From Streptomyces sp. NRRL F-2580 (lineage in GTDB: Bacteria; Actinomycetota; Actinomycetes; Streptomycetales; Streptomycetaceae), in NCBI RefSeq assembly GCF_000720115.1, contig NZ_JOIR01000031.1, forward strand, positions 47,893 through 111,892: a stretch of 64,000 nucleotides of DNA, given 5' to 3'. The notes below the pieces were generated by a model. That model saw only the letters and a program-made list of their open reading frames with translations, was not told the origin of the DNA and ran no database searches. Below are positions 41,635 through 51,328 of this stretch, piece after piece; the stretch's first letter is position 1, and every line of letters begins with the position of its first letter. Both the position numbers and the translations under genes were made by a program.

Positions 41635-43296
41635 ATGAGCCAGGACGGCACTCAGGGCCAGTACGCGGGCGGCTCTCTGGCCGGTGGCCGTTACCAGCTA
41701 AGGGACTTGCTGGGCGCGGGCGGCATGGCCTCCGTGTACCTGGCGTACGACTCGGCGCTCGACCGGCAGGTCGCCATCAAGACCCTGCACAGCGACCTCG
41801 GCCGCGAGCAGTCGTTCCGGGAGCGGTTCCGCCGCGAGGCCCAGGCTGTAGCGAAACTGTCGCACACGAACATCGTCTCGGTATTCGACACCGGTGAAGG
41901 CGAAGTGACGTTCGGCGGCTCCGGCGCGGGCGACGGCGCCGTGATGCCCTACATCGTCATGGAATACGTGGAAGGCCAGCCCCTCGGCTCGGTGCTGGAG
42001 GCGGACATCCGCCAGTACGGCGCCATGCCGGCGGACAAGGCCCTGAAGGTGACGGCCGACGTGCTGGCCGCCCTGGAGACCAGCCACGAGATGGGGCTCG
42101 TCCACCGCGACATCAAGCCCGGCAACGTCATGGTGAACAAGCGCGGCGTGGTCAAGGTGATGGACTTCGGCATCGCCCGCGCCATGCAGTCGGGGGTCAC
42201 CTCGATGACGCAGACCGGCATGGTCGTCGGCACCCCGCAGTACCTCTCGCCCGAGCAGGCGCTCGGACGCGGCGTCGACGCCCGCTCCGACCTGTACTCG
42301 GTCGGCATCATGCTGTTCCAGCTGCTGACCGGGCGGATCCCCTTCGACGCGGACTCGCCGCTGGCCATCGCGTACGCCCACGTGCAGGAGGAGCCGGTCG
42401 CCCCGTCCTCCGTCAACCGTTCGCTCACCCCGGCGATGGACGCGCTGGTGGCGCGGGCCCTCAAGAAGAACCCGAACGAGCGCTTCCCCACCGCCGCGGC
42501 CATGGGCGACGAGGTGGCGCGGGTTCTGGCCTCCGGGCAGACCGGGGCGCCGGTCATCGTCCAGGGCCACGGGCCGCTGAGCAGTGGCGCGGGCGTGGCC
42601 TCGGCCGTGTTCCCGCCGGTGGACTCCGGCTTCCAGGCGTCGCCGCAGTCGGTGCAGCAGCCGTACCAGGCCCACACCCCGACACCCGCGCCGTACGCGC
42701 CGACGCCGGCCCCGCAGGCGCACGCGCAGGGCGGCTACGCCTACCCGCACACGCCCCCGCCGCAGCAGTACGCGCCGCAGGCCGCGCAGCCGTACACGAT
42801 CTCCCCGGCGAGCACGCAGAACCAGTCCGCGGCGGGCGGCGACGGCAAGCGGAACATGCCGGTGGTCGTGGGCGCGATCGCGGTGGCGCTGCTGGCCGTC
42901 GGCGGTCTGATCGCGGCGATCGTGATGAACGGCGACGACGACAAGAAGGGCGGCACGACGGCGGACCCGGGGGCCTCCACGGCTGCGTCCGCCTCGGCCA
43001 AGGCCGGGTTCAAGGGGCCCGACATCACGCGCACGATCGACCCGAAGAAGTGCACGGAGCCGGTGAAGCACTACAGCGAGGCCGGCAAGTACTCGGCGCC
43101 GGACCTCAAGTACAAGAACCTGCTCTCCGTGAAGGAGTGCATCCAGGCCTCGGGCGGCAAGTACAAGATCGAATACAAGGACGAGGCCGTCTACGGCAAG
43201 GACACGGTGCTGATGCAGTCGCCGGCCGCCGGCGACAAGATCGACAAGGAAGGCACGGAGTACACGCTGACCGTGTCGACCGGCAATCCGGAGTAG
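41635..43296 (+). CDS. Membrane Ser/Thr protein kinase with one PASTA domain
   Basis: A 553-aa Hanks-type kinase of the PknB group. Motifs are LGAGGMASVY, VAIKTLH, HRDIKPGNV, DFGIA, and an activation loop TSMTQTGMVVGTPQYLSPEQ like that of the divergent kinase. A Pro/Gln/Tyr-rich linker (about 310-395) precedes the membrane helix (VVVGAIAVALLAVGGLIAAIVM). The outer part ends with a single PASTA domain (KYKNLLSVKECIQASGG...VLMQSPAAGDKIDKEGTEYTLTVSTG). PASTA domains bind peptidoglycan fragments, so a cell-wall signal is likely; most PknB proteins have three or four PASTA repeats. GAGGGGAAG precedes the ATG. Confidence 0.95.
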   Translation: MSQDGTQGQYAGGSLAGGRYQLRDLLGAGGMASVYLAYDSALDRQVAIKTLHSDLGREQSFRERFRREAQAVAKLSHTNIVSVFDTGEGEVTFGGSGAGDGAVMPYIVMEYVEGQPLGSVLEADIRQYGAMPADKALKVTADVLAALETSHEMGLVHRDIKPGNVMVNKRGVVKVMDFGIARAMQSGVTSMTQTGMVVGTPQYLSPEQALGRGVDARSDLYSVGIMLFQLLTGRIPFDADSPLAIAYAHVQEEPVAPSSVNRSLTPAMDALVARALKKNPNERFPTAAAMGDEVARVLASGQTGAPVIVQGHGPLSSGAGVASAVFPPVDSGFQASPQSVQQPYQAHTPTPAPYAPTPAPQAHAQGGYAYPHTPPPQQYAPQAAQPYTISPASTQNQSAAGGDGKRNMPVVVGAIAVALLAVGGLIAAIVMNGDDDKKGGTTADPGASTAASASAKAGFKGPDITRTIDPKKCTEPVKHYSEAGKYSAPDLKYKNLLSVKECIQASGGKYKIEYKDEAVYGKDTVLMQSPAAGDKIDKEGTEYTLTVSTGNPE

Positions 43297-43375
43297 TCCG
43301 TCGCGGTCCGGAGCAGTCCGTCGCCGCCCAGAGCATTCGGAGCAGCCCGCAGCAGAGGCACCCCACGACACACCG

Positions 43376-43417
43376 GCATCCCGGGCACCCCAATGGGGCG
43401 CCCGGGATGCTGGTTTT
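43376..43417 (+). terminator. Terminator after PASTA kinase gene
   Basis: GCATCCCGGGC and CCCC pair with GGGG and GCCCGGGATGC around AAT, with one A-C mismatch, followed by TGGTTTT. It starts 80 bp past the stop. The rest of the 198-bp gap to 43495 contains nothing else that I can identify. Confidence 0.85.
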
Positions 43418-43494
43418 GCCCCACTATGTAAATCTGGGCGCACATCTCTGAGCTGAGCGAACGTCTCGGCCGCTCGGGACGGGAGGGGCTCCCC

Positions 43495-44019
43495 GTGATC
43501 CAAGGCTTCCGTCCGCCGCGCTGGCTGGCCTGTGCCGCACTGGTCGCCGCCGTCTTCGCGCCCGCCGCCTCCGCGTACGCCGGCCCGTTCGCCCTGTCCC
43601 CCGGCGCCGCCTCGCGCACCTCACCCGCCTTGCGCACCTCACCCGCCTCCTCGGCCTCGCCCACCCCCTCGGACGAGGCCCACCGCGAGCTCGCCGGCAG
43701 CTTCGCCGGGGTCGGGCGGGAGCGGCCCGGCCGGCCGGTGGGCGAGCCCGCCAACCCGGAGCTGGTCGTGGCAGCCCGGCCGCTGCCGGTCCGCCCGCAC
43801 ACCCGGCCCACACCCCCGGCACCGCCGCCGCCCCCACCGCCCCCACCGGCCGTGGCGCCGAGCCCGCGCGGCCCGCACGGGGAGGTCACCGCCCTCGGCA
43901 CCGAACCGAACGACCGGGCCGCCGACCTGGCCGCCCACATACTGCCGCTCGGCACCGGATTCGCCCTGATGGGACTGGGTCTGGGCTACCTCGGCGTGCG
44001 CCTGCGCCGAAGCATCTAG
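43495..44019 (+). CDS. Proline-rich envelope protein with signal peptide and C-terminal anchor
   Basis: A 174-aa protein. An N-terminal signal peptide (PPRWLACAALVAAVFAPAASAYA) is followed by a Ser/Thr/Pro-rich stretch (SPALRTSPASSASPTPS), a run of nine or more prolines (RPTPPAPPPPPPPPPAV) and a C-terminal hydrophobic helix (LPLGTGFALMGLGLGYLGV) with a basic end (RLRRSI). This is the layout of a cell-wall-spanning membrane-anchored protein. No LPxTG motif is present; LPLGTG resembles a degenerate form, but it lies within the helix start. Function unknown. A strong SD (GGGAGGGG) precedes the GTG start. Confidence 0.65.
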   Translation: MIQGFRPPRWLACAALVAAVFAPAASAYAGPFALSPGAASRTSPALRTSPASSASPTPSDEAHRELAGSFAGVGRERPGRPVGEPANPELVVAARPLPVRPHTRPTPPAPPPPPPPPPAVAPSPRGPHGEVTALGTEPNDRAADLAAHILPLGTGFALMGLGLGYLGVRLRRSI

Positions 44020-44093
44020 GGGCGCGCGCGGCGAGCGGCGCGAAGGGGGTCCGCCCTCCGGCGTACACCTGAGGATGGTTGCCGAGAGTGAAC

Positions 44094-44118
44094 ATACTCG
44101 GTATACATACTCAGTATG
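44094..44118 (+). promoter_or_regulatory. Two PadR-type operator palindromes over the padR start
   Basis: ATAC-TCG-GTAT (44094-44104) and ATAC-TCA-GTAT (44107-44117) lie 13 bp apart, and the second contains the ATG of the padR gene. The ATAC-N3-GTAT form is typical of PadR-type operators, so direct autorepression of the padR-ABC operon is very likely. Confidence 0.8.
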
Positions 44119-44769
44119 TCGATCCGTCACGGGCTTCTCGCCCTACTGGAACGGGGTCCTCGGTACGGCTCCCAGCTGCGCACCGAGTTCGAATCCCGCA
44201 CCGGCTCCACCTGGCCGCTCAACGTCGGGCAGGTGTACACGACCCTCGCCCGCCTCGAACGCGACGGTCTCGTCGCCCCCGACGGCGAGGACGCCGCCGG
44301 GCACACCCTGTACGCCATCACCGACTCCGGACGCACCGAGCTGCGCCAGTGGTACGAACGTCCCGTCGACCGGGCCAACCCGCCCCGCGACGAGCTCTCC
44401 ATCAAGCTCGCGATGGCCGTGGGCGCACCCGGAGTGGACATCCGCGCCGTCATCCAGTCCCAGCGCCACGCCACGATCAAGGCGATGCAGGACTACACCC
44501 GGCTCAAGGCCACGGCGCTCGCCGCGGTCGAGAGCGGGCAGTCGCGCGAACGCGACGACGTGGCCTGGCTGCTCGTCCTGGAACAGCTGATCTTCCAGAC
44601 CGAGGCCGAAGCCCGCTGGCTCGACCACTGCGAGGCCCGGCTCGTACGGCTCTCCCTGCCGGCCGACCGGAGAGCCGGCGAAGCCGAACCACCCCAGGCC
44701 ACCGCCGCCGAGACCCCGGCCCCGACCACCACCGCCCGGCCCCGTACCGCCCGCATGCGGCGAGGCTGA
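44116..44769 (+). CDS. PadR family transcriptional regulator
   Basis: A 217-aa regulator. The winged helix (SIRHGLLALLERGPRYGSQLRTEFESRTGSTWPLNVGQVYTTLARLERDGLVAPDG) is the PadR N-terminal domain, and the Vir_act_alpha_C-like helical domain follows (ELSIKLAMAVGAPGVD...VAWLLVLEQLIFQTEAEARWLDHCEARL). The Ala/Pro/Thr tail is not conserved. Such PadR proteins repress adjacent ABC transporter genes and release on binding a drug or peptide. Twin operators overlap its own start codon. It heads an operon with an ABC ATPase 25 bp downstream. Confidence 0.94.
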   Translation: MSIRHGLLALLERGPRYGSQLRTEFESRTGSTWPLNVGQVYTTLARLERDGLVAPDGEDAAGHTLYAITDSGRTELRQWYERPVDRANPPRDELSIKLAMAVGAPGVDIRAVIQSQRHATIKAMQDYTRLKATALAAVESGQSRERDDVAWLLVLEQLIFQTEAEARWLDHCEARLVRLSLPADRRAGEAEPPQATAAETPAPTTTARPRTARMRRG

Positions 44770-44794
44770 ACCACCGTCCCAGGGGGGATCCCTC

Positions 44795-45537
<743 letters not shown>

Positions 45538-45541
<4 letters not shown>

Positions 45542-48402
45542 CCTCCTCGCTCCAAGGCTGGTACCACTCCTGGGTCGCGGCCCTGCGCATAGCCCGCCGC
45601 GACGCCTGGCGGGCCAAGGGCCGCAGCGCCCTGGTCCTCGCGATGATCGCCCTGCCGATCATCGGCGTGAGCGCCGCCGACCTCACCCTGCGCAGCGCCG
45701 AGCTCTCCCCCGAACAGGCCCTCTCGCGCAAGATCGGGGCCGCCGACGCCCGCGTGAGCCACTCCCACCTGGGCGTGGCCCTCTACCAGCTGCCGGACGG
45801 CTCCAGCTCCGCGCCCGTCGGCGGCTACGACAAGTTCGACGGCGCTTCGTTGCCGCCGGAGAGCCCGAAGGAGCTGGACACGTCCGCGCTCCCGGCCGGG
45901 GCCCAGGTGATCAAGGACGCCGTGGGCTACGGCAAGATCCACACCAAGCACGGTCTGCTCGACACGGATCTGCACGAACTCGACGCGCAGAGCCCGCTGG
46001 TGGACGGCATGTTCACGCTCGATCGCGGCCGGCTGCCCGAGCGCGCCGGCGAGGTCGCCGCCACCACCGCCTTCCTGAAGGAATCCGGCCTCTTCGTCGG
46101 CTCCACCGTCACCCCGCGCGGCGCGACCGCGTCGTACAAGATCGTCGGTGCGTACGAGCTTCCCAGCAAGCTCGGCAAGCCCGAGATCCTCGCCCCGCCG
46201 GGAACCCTGATCGACCCGCTCGACCGGGCGCTGGAGGCCTCCGGAGGCTTCGGGCTCCGCCCCAACGTCACCTACCTGGTCAAGGTCGGCGGCGAAGGTT
46301 TCACGTGGAACATGGTCAAGGCGGCCAACACCAAGTCCCTGGTGGTCGTCTCCCGCGCCGTCCGACTGAACCCGCCCGCCGATGCCGACGTACCGCTCTT
46401 CCAGCAGGAGCCCAAGGAGCACTACGTGCAGGGCGCTGGCCGCGCCTCCGACATGGCCGTCGTGGCCACCGTCGTGGGCCTCGCCATGCTGGAGATCTGC
46501 CTGCTCGCCGGACCGGCCTTCGCGGTCGGCGCCCGGCGCTCGCGCCGCCAGCTCGGCCTGGTCGGCGCCAACGGCGGCGACCGGCGTCACATCCGCTCCA
46601 TCGTGCTCTCCGGCGGCCTCGTCATCGGAGCCGTGTCCGCCGTCATCGGCACCGTCGTCGGCGTGGCGCTCACCATCGCGCTCCGTCCCGTCCTGGAAGG
46701 TCAGCTCGGCGTCCGCTTCGGCGGCCTAGACTTCCGCCCGCTGGAACTGGCCGGGATCGCCCTGCTCGCCGTGGTGACCGGCCTGCTGTCCGCGATCGTT
46801 CCCGCCGTCACCGCGTCCCGGCAGACCGTGCTGGCCGCGCTGACCGGCCGTCGCGGGGTGCGCCGCGCCAACCGGGTGCTGCCGGTCCTCGGCCTGATCG
46901 CCGTCGCCGTCGGCGCCGTGATCGCGCTGTACGGCACCGCGTCGAAGATGGGCGCCACCGTCGTCGCGGGCGGCAGCGCCATCGCCGAGCTGGGCATCGT
47001 CGCCCTCACGCCCGTCCTGGTCGGCCTGTTCGGCCGGTTCGGGCGCTGGCTGCCGCTGTCGCCGCGGCTCGCGCTGCGCGACGCCGTGCGCAACCGCGGG
47101 CGTACGGCGCCCGCCGTGGCCGCGGTGCTGGCCGCCGTCGCCGGCACCGTCGCGGTGGCCACGTACGAACACAGCCGGGACGTGCAGATGCGGCACGAGT
47201 ACGTCGCCGACCTGCCCCGCGGCGCCGGGGTGCTGGAAGCCAGGGAGCACAGCGCCTACAAGGAGATTCCGGCCCTGCGCGCGGCCCTCTCCAAGGAACT
47301 CCCGGTGGCGGTCCGGGCCGACTTCGACCGGCTCGTCGTCGGCATGCCGAGCTGCGAGTCGTTCTCCCGGGAACCCGGCTGCGGCCGCGTCGAGATCATC
47401 AAGCCCAAGGAGCAGCGCTGCCCGCTCTCCGACGCCCCCGGAGGGCCTGACTCCTTCACCGAGGAACAGGCCCGGACACTGCGCCAGGACTGGCGCTGCG
47501 CACAGAGCCAGCGCATCAACCCCAACGAGGTGGTCGTCGCCGACGAGAAGCTGCTGAGCGTGCTGGCGGTCACCGACCCGGGCTCCGTGGCCGCCCTCAA
47601 GGAGGGCCGCGCCGTCTCCTTCGACAAGCGCCAGGTCAAGGACGGCAGGATCACCCTGCGGGTGATCACCGCCAAGGAAGGCGCCACCCCCCGCACCGCT
47701 GTCGGCGAGGATCCGGCCGGTGAGGACAAGGTCCTCCCCGTCCACCTGGCACCCGAGACCGCCGAAGGCTGGGGCATCCGACTGGTCCTGCCGCCCTCCG
47801 CGGCCAAGGCCGCCGGACTGGCCACGGCGGCGTCCGGTTCGTACTTCACCCTCGACGGGACGGCGAGCAGCGAGCAGCGGCAGAAGATCGCCGGGGAGAT
47901 CGACCGCATGGGCGTCGAGGCCGAAGTGCGCATCGAGGCGGGCTACCAGGGCAACGACAGCCTGGGGCTGCTCGCCCTGACCGTCTTCGCGGGCCTGGTC
48001 ACCATCGGCGCGGCCGGCATCGCCACCGGGCTCGCCCAGGCCGACGCCGAGGCCGATCTGAAGACCCTGGCGGCCGTGGGCGCGGCGCCGCGCGTGCGGC
48101 GGACGCTGAGCGGCTTCCAGTGCGGGGTGGTCGCCCTGATGGGTGTCGTCCTGGGCTCGGCGGCCGGGATCCTGCCCGCGGTGGGGCTGCGCATGGTGCA
48201 GCGACGGGAACTGGACGCGCTCTACCAGCACTCCCTCACCAAGGGCTACGTGTCGCTGCAGGAGGCCGTGCCCTACGTGCCGATCTCCGTGCCGTGGGAG
48301 ACCCTCGCCCAGCTGATCGTCGTGGTCCCGCTCGGCGCGGCCCTGCTGGCGGCGCTGGTCACCCGCTCCAGCGGCGCCCTGGCCCGCCGGTCCGCGGAGT
48401 AA
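45538..48402 (+). CDS. FtsX-like ABC transporter permease
   Basis: A 954-aa permease. The N-terminal helix (SALVLAMIALPIIGVSAADL) precedes a large extracytoplasmic domain. The first FtsX domain (about 300-430) contains VVATVVGLAMLEICLLAGPAFAVGARRSRRQLGLVGANGGDRRHI, and a second FtsX domain lies at the C-terminus (LLALTVFAGLVTIGAAGIATGLAQADAEADLKTLAAVGA...). A second large outer domain containing several cysteines (PSCESFSREPGCG, EQRCPL, DWRCAQ) lies between. This is the type III/MacB-like layout seen in bacitracin- or lantibiotic-resistance transporters. A one-mismatch parS-like sequence lies inside the gene at 46298-46311. Confidence 0.93.
46298..46311. other. parS-like sequence (one mismatch) inside permease gene
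   Basis: GTTTCACGTGGAAC differs from the Streptomyces parS core at one position and fits the degenerate B. subtilis-type consensus, which allows any base at that place. Whether ParB binds it is unknown. Confidence 0.4.
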
Positions 48403-48483
48403 TCCCGGGCCCCCGTACAGGGTGGATCACGACTGTACGGGGGCACACCGTGTGAGAACGAAGGTGTGCGAGAGAATGGCGGC

Positions 48484-49020
48484 ATGGAGATGCCGAGGAG
48501 TGAACGGTCGCAGGACAGTCCCCCGCACGTCCTGATCGTGGGACAGGACGGGACGGCCGTCGGCGACGCCGATGACGAGTCGCGCGAGGTCCCGGTGACG
48601 GAGATGGTCGAACAGCCCGCCAAGGTCATGCGCATCGGCAGCATGATCAAGCAACTCCTGGAAGAGGTACGCGCCGCGCCTCTCGACGAGGCGAGCCGGG
48701 TCCGGCTCAAGGACATCCATGCCGCCTCGGTGAAGGAGCTGGAGGACGGTCTGGCCCCGGAGCTCGTGGAGGAACTGGAGCGCCTGTCCCTCCCGTTCAC
48801 CGAGGAGGCCATTCCCTCCGAGGCCGAACTGCGCATCGCGCAGGCCCAGTTGGTGGGCTGGCTGGAAGGCCTCTTCCACGGCATCCAGACGGCCCTGTTC
48901 GCGCAGCAGATGGCGGCGCGGGCCCAGCTGGAACAGATGCGGCGCGCCCTCCCGCCGGGTGGCCCCCACGACGACGATGACGGCGGCCACGGCGCGATCC
49001 GCTCGGGCCCGTACCTGTAG
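48484..49020 (+). CDS. bpa: Bacterial proteasome activator (Bpa/PafE)
   Basis: A 178-aa homologue of the actinobacterial ATP-independent proteasome activator (Rv3780 family). The conserved four-helix core runs VTEMVEQPAKVMRIGSMIKQLLEEVRAAPLDEASRVRLKDIHAASVKELEDGLAPELVEELERL and SEAELRIAQAQLVGWLEGLFHGIQTALFAQQMAARAQLEQM. The C-terminus is GPYL, close to the GQYL motif that docks into the 20S proteasome alpha ring. Bpa forms a ring that lets unfolded proteins enter the proteasome without Pup or Mpa. A Gly/Asp spacer (PPGGPHDDDDGGHG) separates core and tail. The chosen ATG 48484 opens MEMPRSE; ATG 48490 is an alternative. Confidence 0.93.
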   Translation: MEMPRSERSQDSPPHVLIVGQDGTAVGDADDESREVPVTEMVEQPAKVMRIGSMIKQLLEEVRAAPLDEASRVRLKDIHAASVKELEDGLAPELVEELERLSLPFTEEAIPSEAELRIAQAQLVGWLEGLFHGIQTALFAQQMAARAQLEQMRRALPPGGPHDDDDGGHGAIRSGPYL

Positions 49021-49036
49021 GTCCGCCGTCTCCGCA

Positions 49037-49065
49037 GGGTCCGGATGCACCACGCATCCGGACCC
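49037..49065 (+). terminator. Terminator after bpa
   Basis: GGGTCCGGATGC and its exact complement flank an ACCAC loop, followed by GCTTCTCTTT. It begins 17 bp past the bpa stop. Confidence 0.88.
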
Positions 49066-49145
49066 GCTTCTCTTTCGGGCCGCCGGATAAGCCCGAGGTA
49101 AGTCCGGCTCCGCGCCGGGAACATGGTCCGCGCATACTCATGGGC

Positions 49146-50036
49146 ATGAGCTACGACGCGATCGTGCTGGCCGGCGGCGCCGCGCGGCGCCTCGGCGGGG
49201 CGGACAAGGCCGCGCTGAGCGTCGGCGGCCGCGCCCTCCTCGACCGCGTCCTCGACGCCTGCCCCGACGCCCGGACCACCGTCGTGGTCGGCGGCCGCCG
49301 CCCCACCGCGCGCCCGGTCCGCTGGACCCGGGAGGACCCGCCCGGCGGCGGGCCCGTGGCCGCGCTGGACGCCGGGCTGCGCGGGACCACCGCCGAGCTG
49401 GTCCTCGTACTCTCCGCGGACCTGCCGTTCCTGGACCGGGGGACCGTACGGGCCCTGCTCGACGCGCCCGGCCCGGACGGGGCGATGCTGCGCGATCCCG
49501 ACGGCCGGGACCAGCCGCTGGTCGCCGCCTACCGCGCCGAGCCCCTGCGCCGCGAGATCGCCCTGCTGGCCACGGAACACGGCACCCTCACCGGACTCCC
49601 GCTCCGCGCGCTCACCTCCGAACTGGACCTCGCCCGCGTCACGGCGCAGCCGCTCGCCTCGTTCGACTGCGACACCTGGGACGATCTCGCCGCCGCCCGG
49701 GCCCGCATCAGGGAGCATGGAACCGTGCTGGACCAATGGATGACCGCCGCCAAGAACGAGCTGGGCATCGACCTCGACGTCGACGTCAAGACCCTGCTCG
49801 ACCTCGCCAGGGACGCCGCCCACGGCGTCGCCCGCCCCGCCGCCCCGCTGACCACCTTCCTGGTCGGTTACGCGGCCGCCCAAGCCGCCGCCACCGGCGC
49901 CGACCCCGCCCAGGCCGTCGCCGAGGCCTCCCGCAAGGCCGCCGACCTGGCGCTGCGCTGGGCCGCCGAGGCCCAGGCCGACGCGGGAACCGACGCGGGG
50001 GGCGACGCCACCGCCGAACAGAACGGCTCCGGATGA
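49146..50036 (+). CDS. MobA-like NTP transferase fused to a DUF6457-type domain
   Basis: A 296-aa protein. The first ~195 residues are a MobA-type molybdenum cofactor guanylyltransferase/NTP transferase (DAIVLAGGAARRLGGADKAAL, VLSADLPFLDRGTVRAL, DQPLVAAYRAEPLRR), which would attach GMP (or CMP) to molybdopterin. From about 197 to 280 is a separate helical domain (LDQWMTAAKNELGIDLDVDVKTLLDLARDAAHGVARPAAPLTTFLVGYAAAQAA), matching DUF6457 as I know it. In other actinobacteria this domain can be a separate protein, so this looks like a fusion. The stop overlaps the moeA start (ATGA). The first ATG at 49140 is also possible. Confidence 0.88.
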   Translation: MSYDAIVLAGGAARRLGGADKAALSVGGRALLDRVLDACPDARTTVVVGGRRPTARPVRWTREDPPGGGPVAALDAGLRGTTAELVLVLSADLPFLDRGTVRALLDAPGPDGAMLRDPDGRDQPLVAAYRAEPLRREIALLATEHGTLTGLPLRALTSELDLARVTAQPLASFDCDTWDDLAAARARIREHGTVLDQWMTAAKNELGIDLDVDVKTLLDLARDAAHGVARPAAPLTTFLVGYAAAQAAATGADPAQAVAEASRKAADLALRWAAEAQADAGTDAGGDATAEQNGSG

Positions 50037-51328
50037 CCCCCGCGAACTCTGCCGACCGGGCCCTCGACGAGGCCCTGGCCCTGGTCAGCCGCGCCCCCGA
50101 GGGCGGCGGGGCGGGCGACCACCGGGCCGCCTCCTGGCCGCGCGCCCGGGAGGCCGCCGTCCACGCCGGGGCCGGCGTACGGGCCCGTACGCACCGGGTG
50201 CCCCTCGCCGACGCCCTCGGCGAGGTCCTGGCCGCCCCCCTGGACGCGCTGACCGACCTGCCGTCCTTCGACACCTCCGCCATGGACGGCTGGGCCGTCG
50301 CCGGTCCCGGTCCCTGGAGCGTCCGGACCGGCGCCGGGGTCCTGGCCGGCTCCGACCGGCCCGCGCCCCTCGAGGACGGCGAGGCCGTACGGATCGCCAC
50401 GGGTGCCCGGATCCCCGCCGACACCACCGCCGTCATCCGCACCGAGCACTGCCGTGAGGCGGGCACCCAGCTCTTCGCCGACCGGCCCGTCCTCACCGGC
50501 CAGGACATCCGCCCGCGCGGCCAGGAGTGCCGCTCCGGGGACCTGCTGCTGCCCCCCGGTTCCCTGGTCACCCCGGCCGTGCTCGGGCTCGCCGCGGCCG
50601 CCGGGTACGACGAGCTGGCCACCCGGCCCCGGCCCCGCGTGGAGATCCTGGTCCTCGGCGACGAGCTGCTCACCGAGGGCCGCCCGCACGACGGACTGAT
50701 CCGCGACGCCCTCAGCCCCATGCTCGGCCCCTGGCTCGCCCGGCTGGGCGCCGAGGTCATCGGCACGCGAAGGCTGGGCGACGATCCGGAAGGGGCCGCG
50801 GCCCTGCTGGAGGCCGTCACCGGCTCCACCGCCGATGTGCTGGTGACCACCGGCGGCACCGCCTCCGGGCCCGTCGACCACGTCCACCCCGTCCTGCGCA
50901 AGGCGGGCGCCGAGCTGCTGGTCGACGGGGTGGCGGTACGCCCGGGCCACCCGATGCTGCTGGCCCGCATCGGCGACCGGGCGGACGGGCGGCACCTGGT
51001 CGGGCTGCCCGGGAACCCCCTGGCCGCCGTCTCCGGGCTGCTGACCCTCGCCGAGCCCCTGCTGCGCGCCCTCGCGGGCCGCCGCAAGCGCCCCCGCTAC
51101 ACGGCGCCGGTCCAGGGCGACGTACCCGGCCACCCGTACGACACGCGGCTGGTCCCGGTGCTGCTGAGCGATGAGCACGCGGTGCCGCTGCGCTACCACG
51201 GTCCGGCCATGCTGCGCGGTGTGGCGGCCGCCGACGCGCTGGCCGTCGTACCGCCGAAGGGCGCGCGCTCCGGGCAGGACTTGGAGATCCTCGATCTGCC
51301 GTGGACTTCCGGAGGATGTTTCACGTGA
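50033..51328 (+). CDS. moeA: Molybdopterin molybdotransferase
   Basis: A 431-aa MoeA: PSFDTSAMDGWAVAGPG, EAVRIATGARIPADTTAVIRTE, GQDIRPRGQEC, RVEILVLGDELLTEGR, VTTGGTASGPVDHV and HLVGLPGNPLAAVSGLLTL follow the family order. It inserts molybdate into adenylylated molybdopterin to give Mo-cofactor. It is coupled to the mobA-like gene by an ATGA overlap, so the last two steps of cofactor assembly are co-expressed. Its 3' end is unusual: the TGA stop lies inside a parS site, and the final residues (SGGCFT) are encoded by it. Confidence 0.95.
   Translation: MTPANSADRALDEALALVSRAPEGGGAGDHRAASWPRAREAAVHAGAGVRARTHRVPLADALGEVLAAPLDALTDLPSFDTSAMDGWAVAGPGPWSVRTGAGVLAGSDRPAPLEDGEAVRIATGARIPADTTAVIRTEHCREAGTQLFADRPVLTGQDIRPRGQECRSGDLLLPPGSLVTPAVLGLAAAAGYDELATRPRPRVEILVLGDELLTEGRPHDGLIRDALSPMLGPWLARLGAEVIGTRRLGDDPEGAAALLEAVTGSTADVLVTTGGTASGPVDHVHPVLRKAGAELLVDGVAVRPGHPMLLARIGDRADGRHLVGLPGNPLAAVSGLLTLAEPLLRALAGRRKRPRYTAPVQGDVPGHPYDTRLVPVLLSDEHAVPLRYHGPAMLRGVAAADALAVVPPKGARSGQDLEILDLPWTSGGCFT

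Noticed and set aside
43970..44010. LPLGTG in the proline-rich envelope protein considered as a sortase signal
   Set aside because: The motif lacks the LPxTG/LAxTG form and sits at the start of the hydrophobic helix rather than before it.
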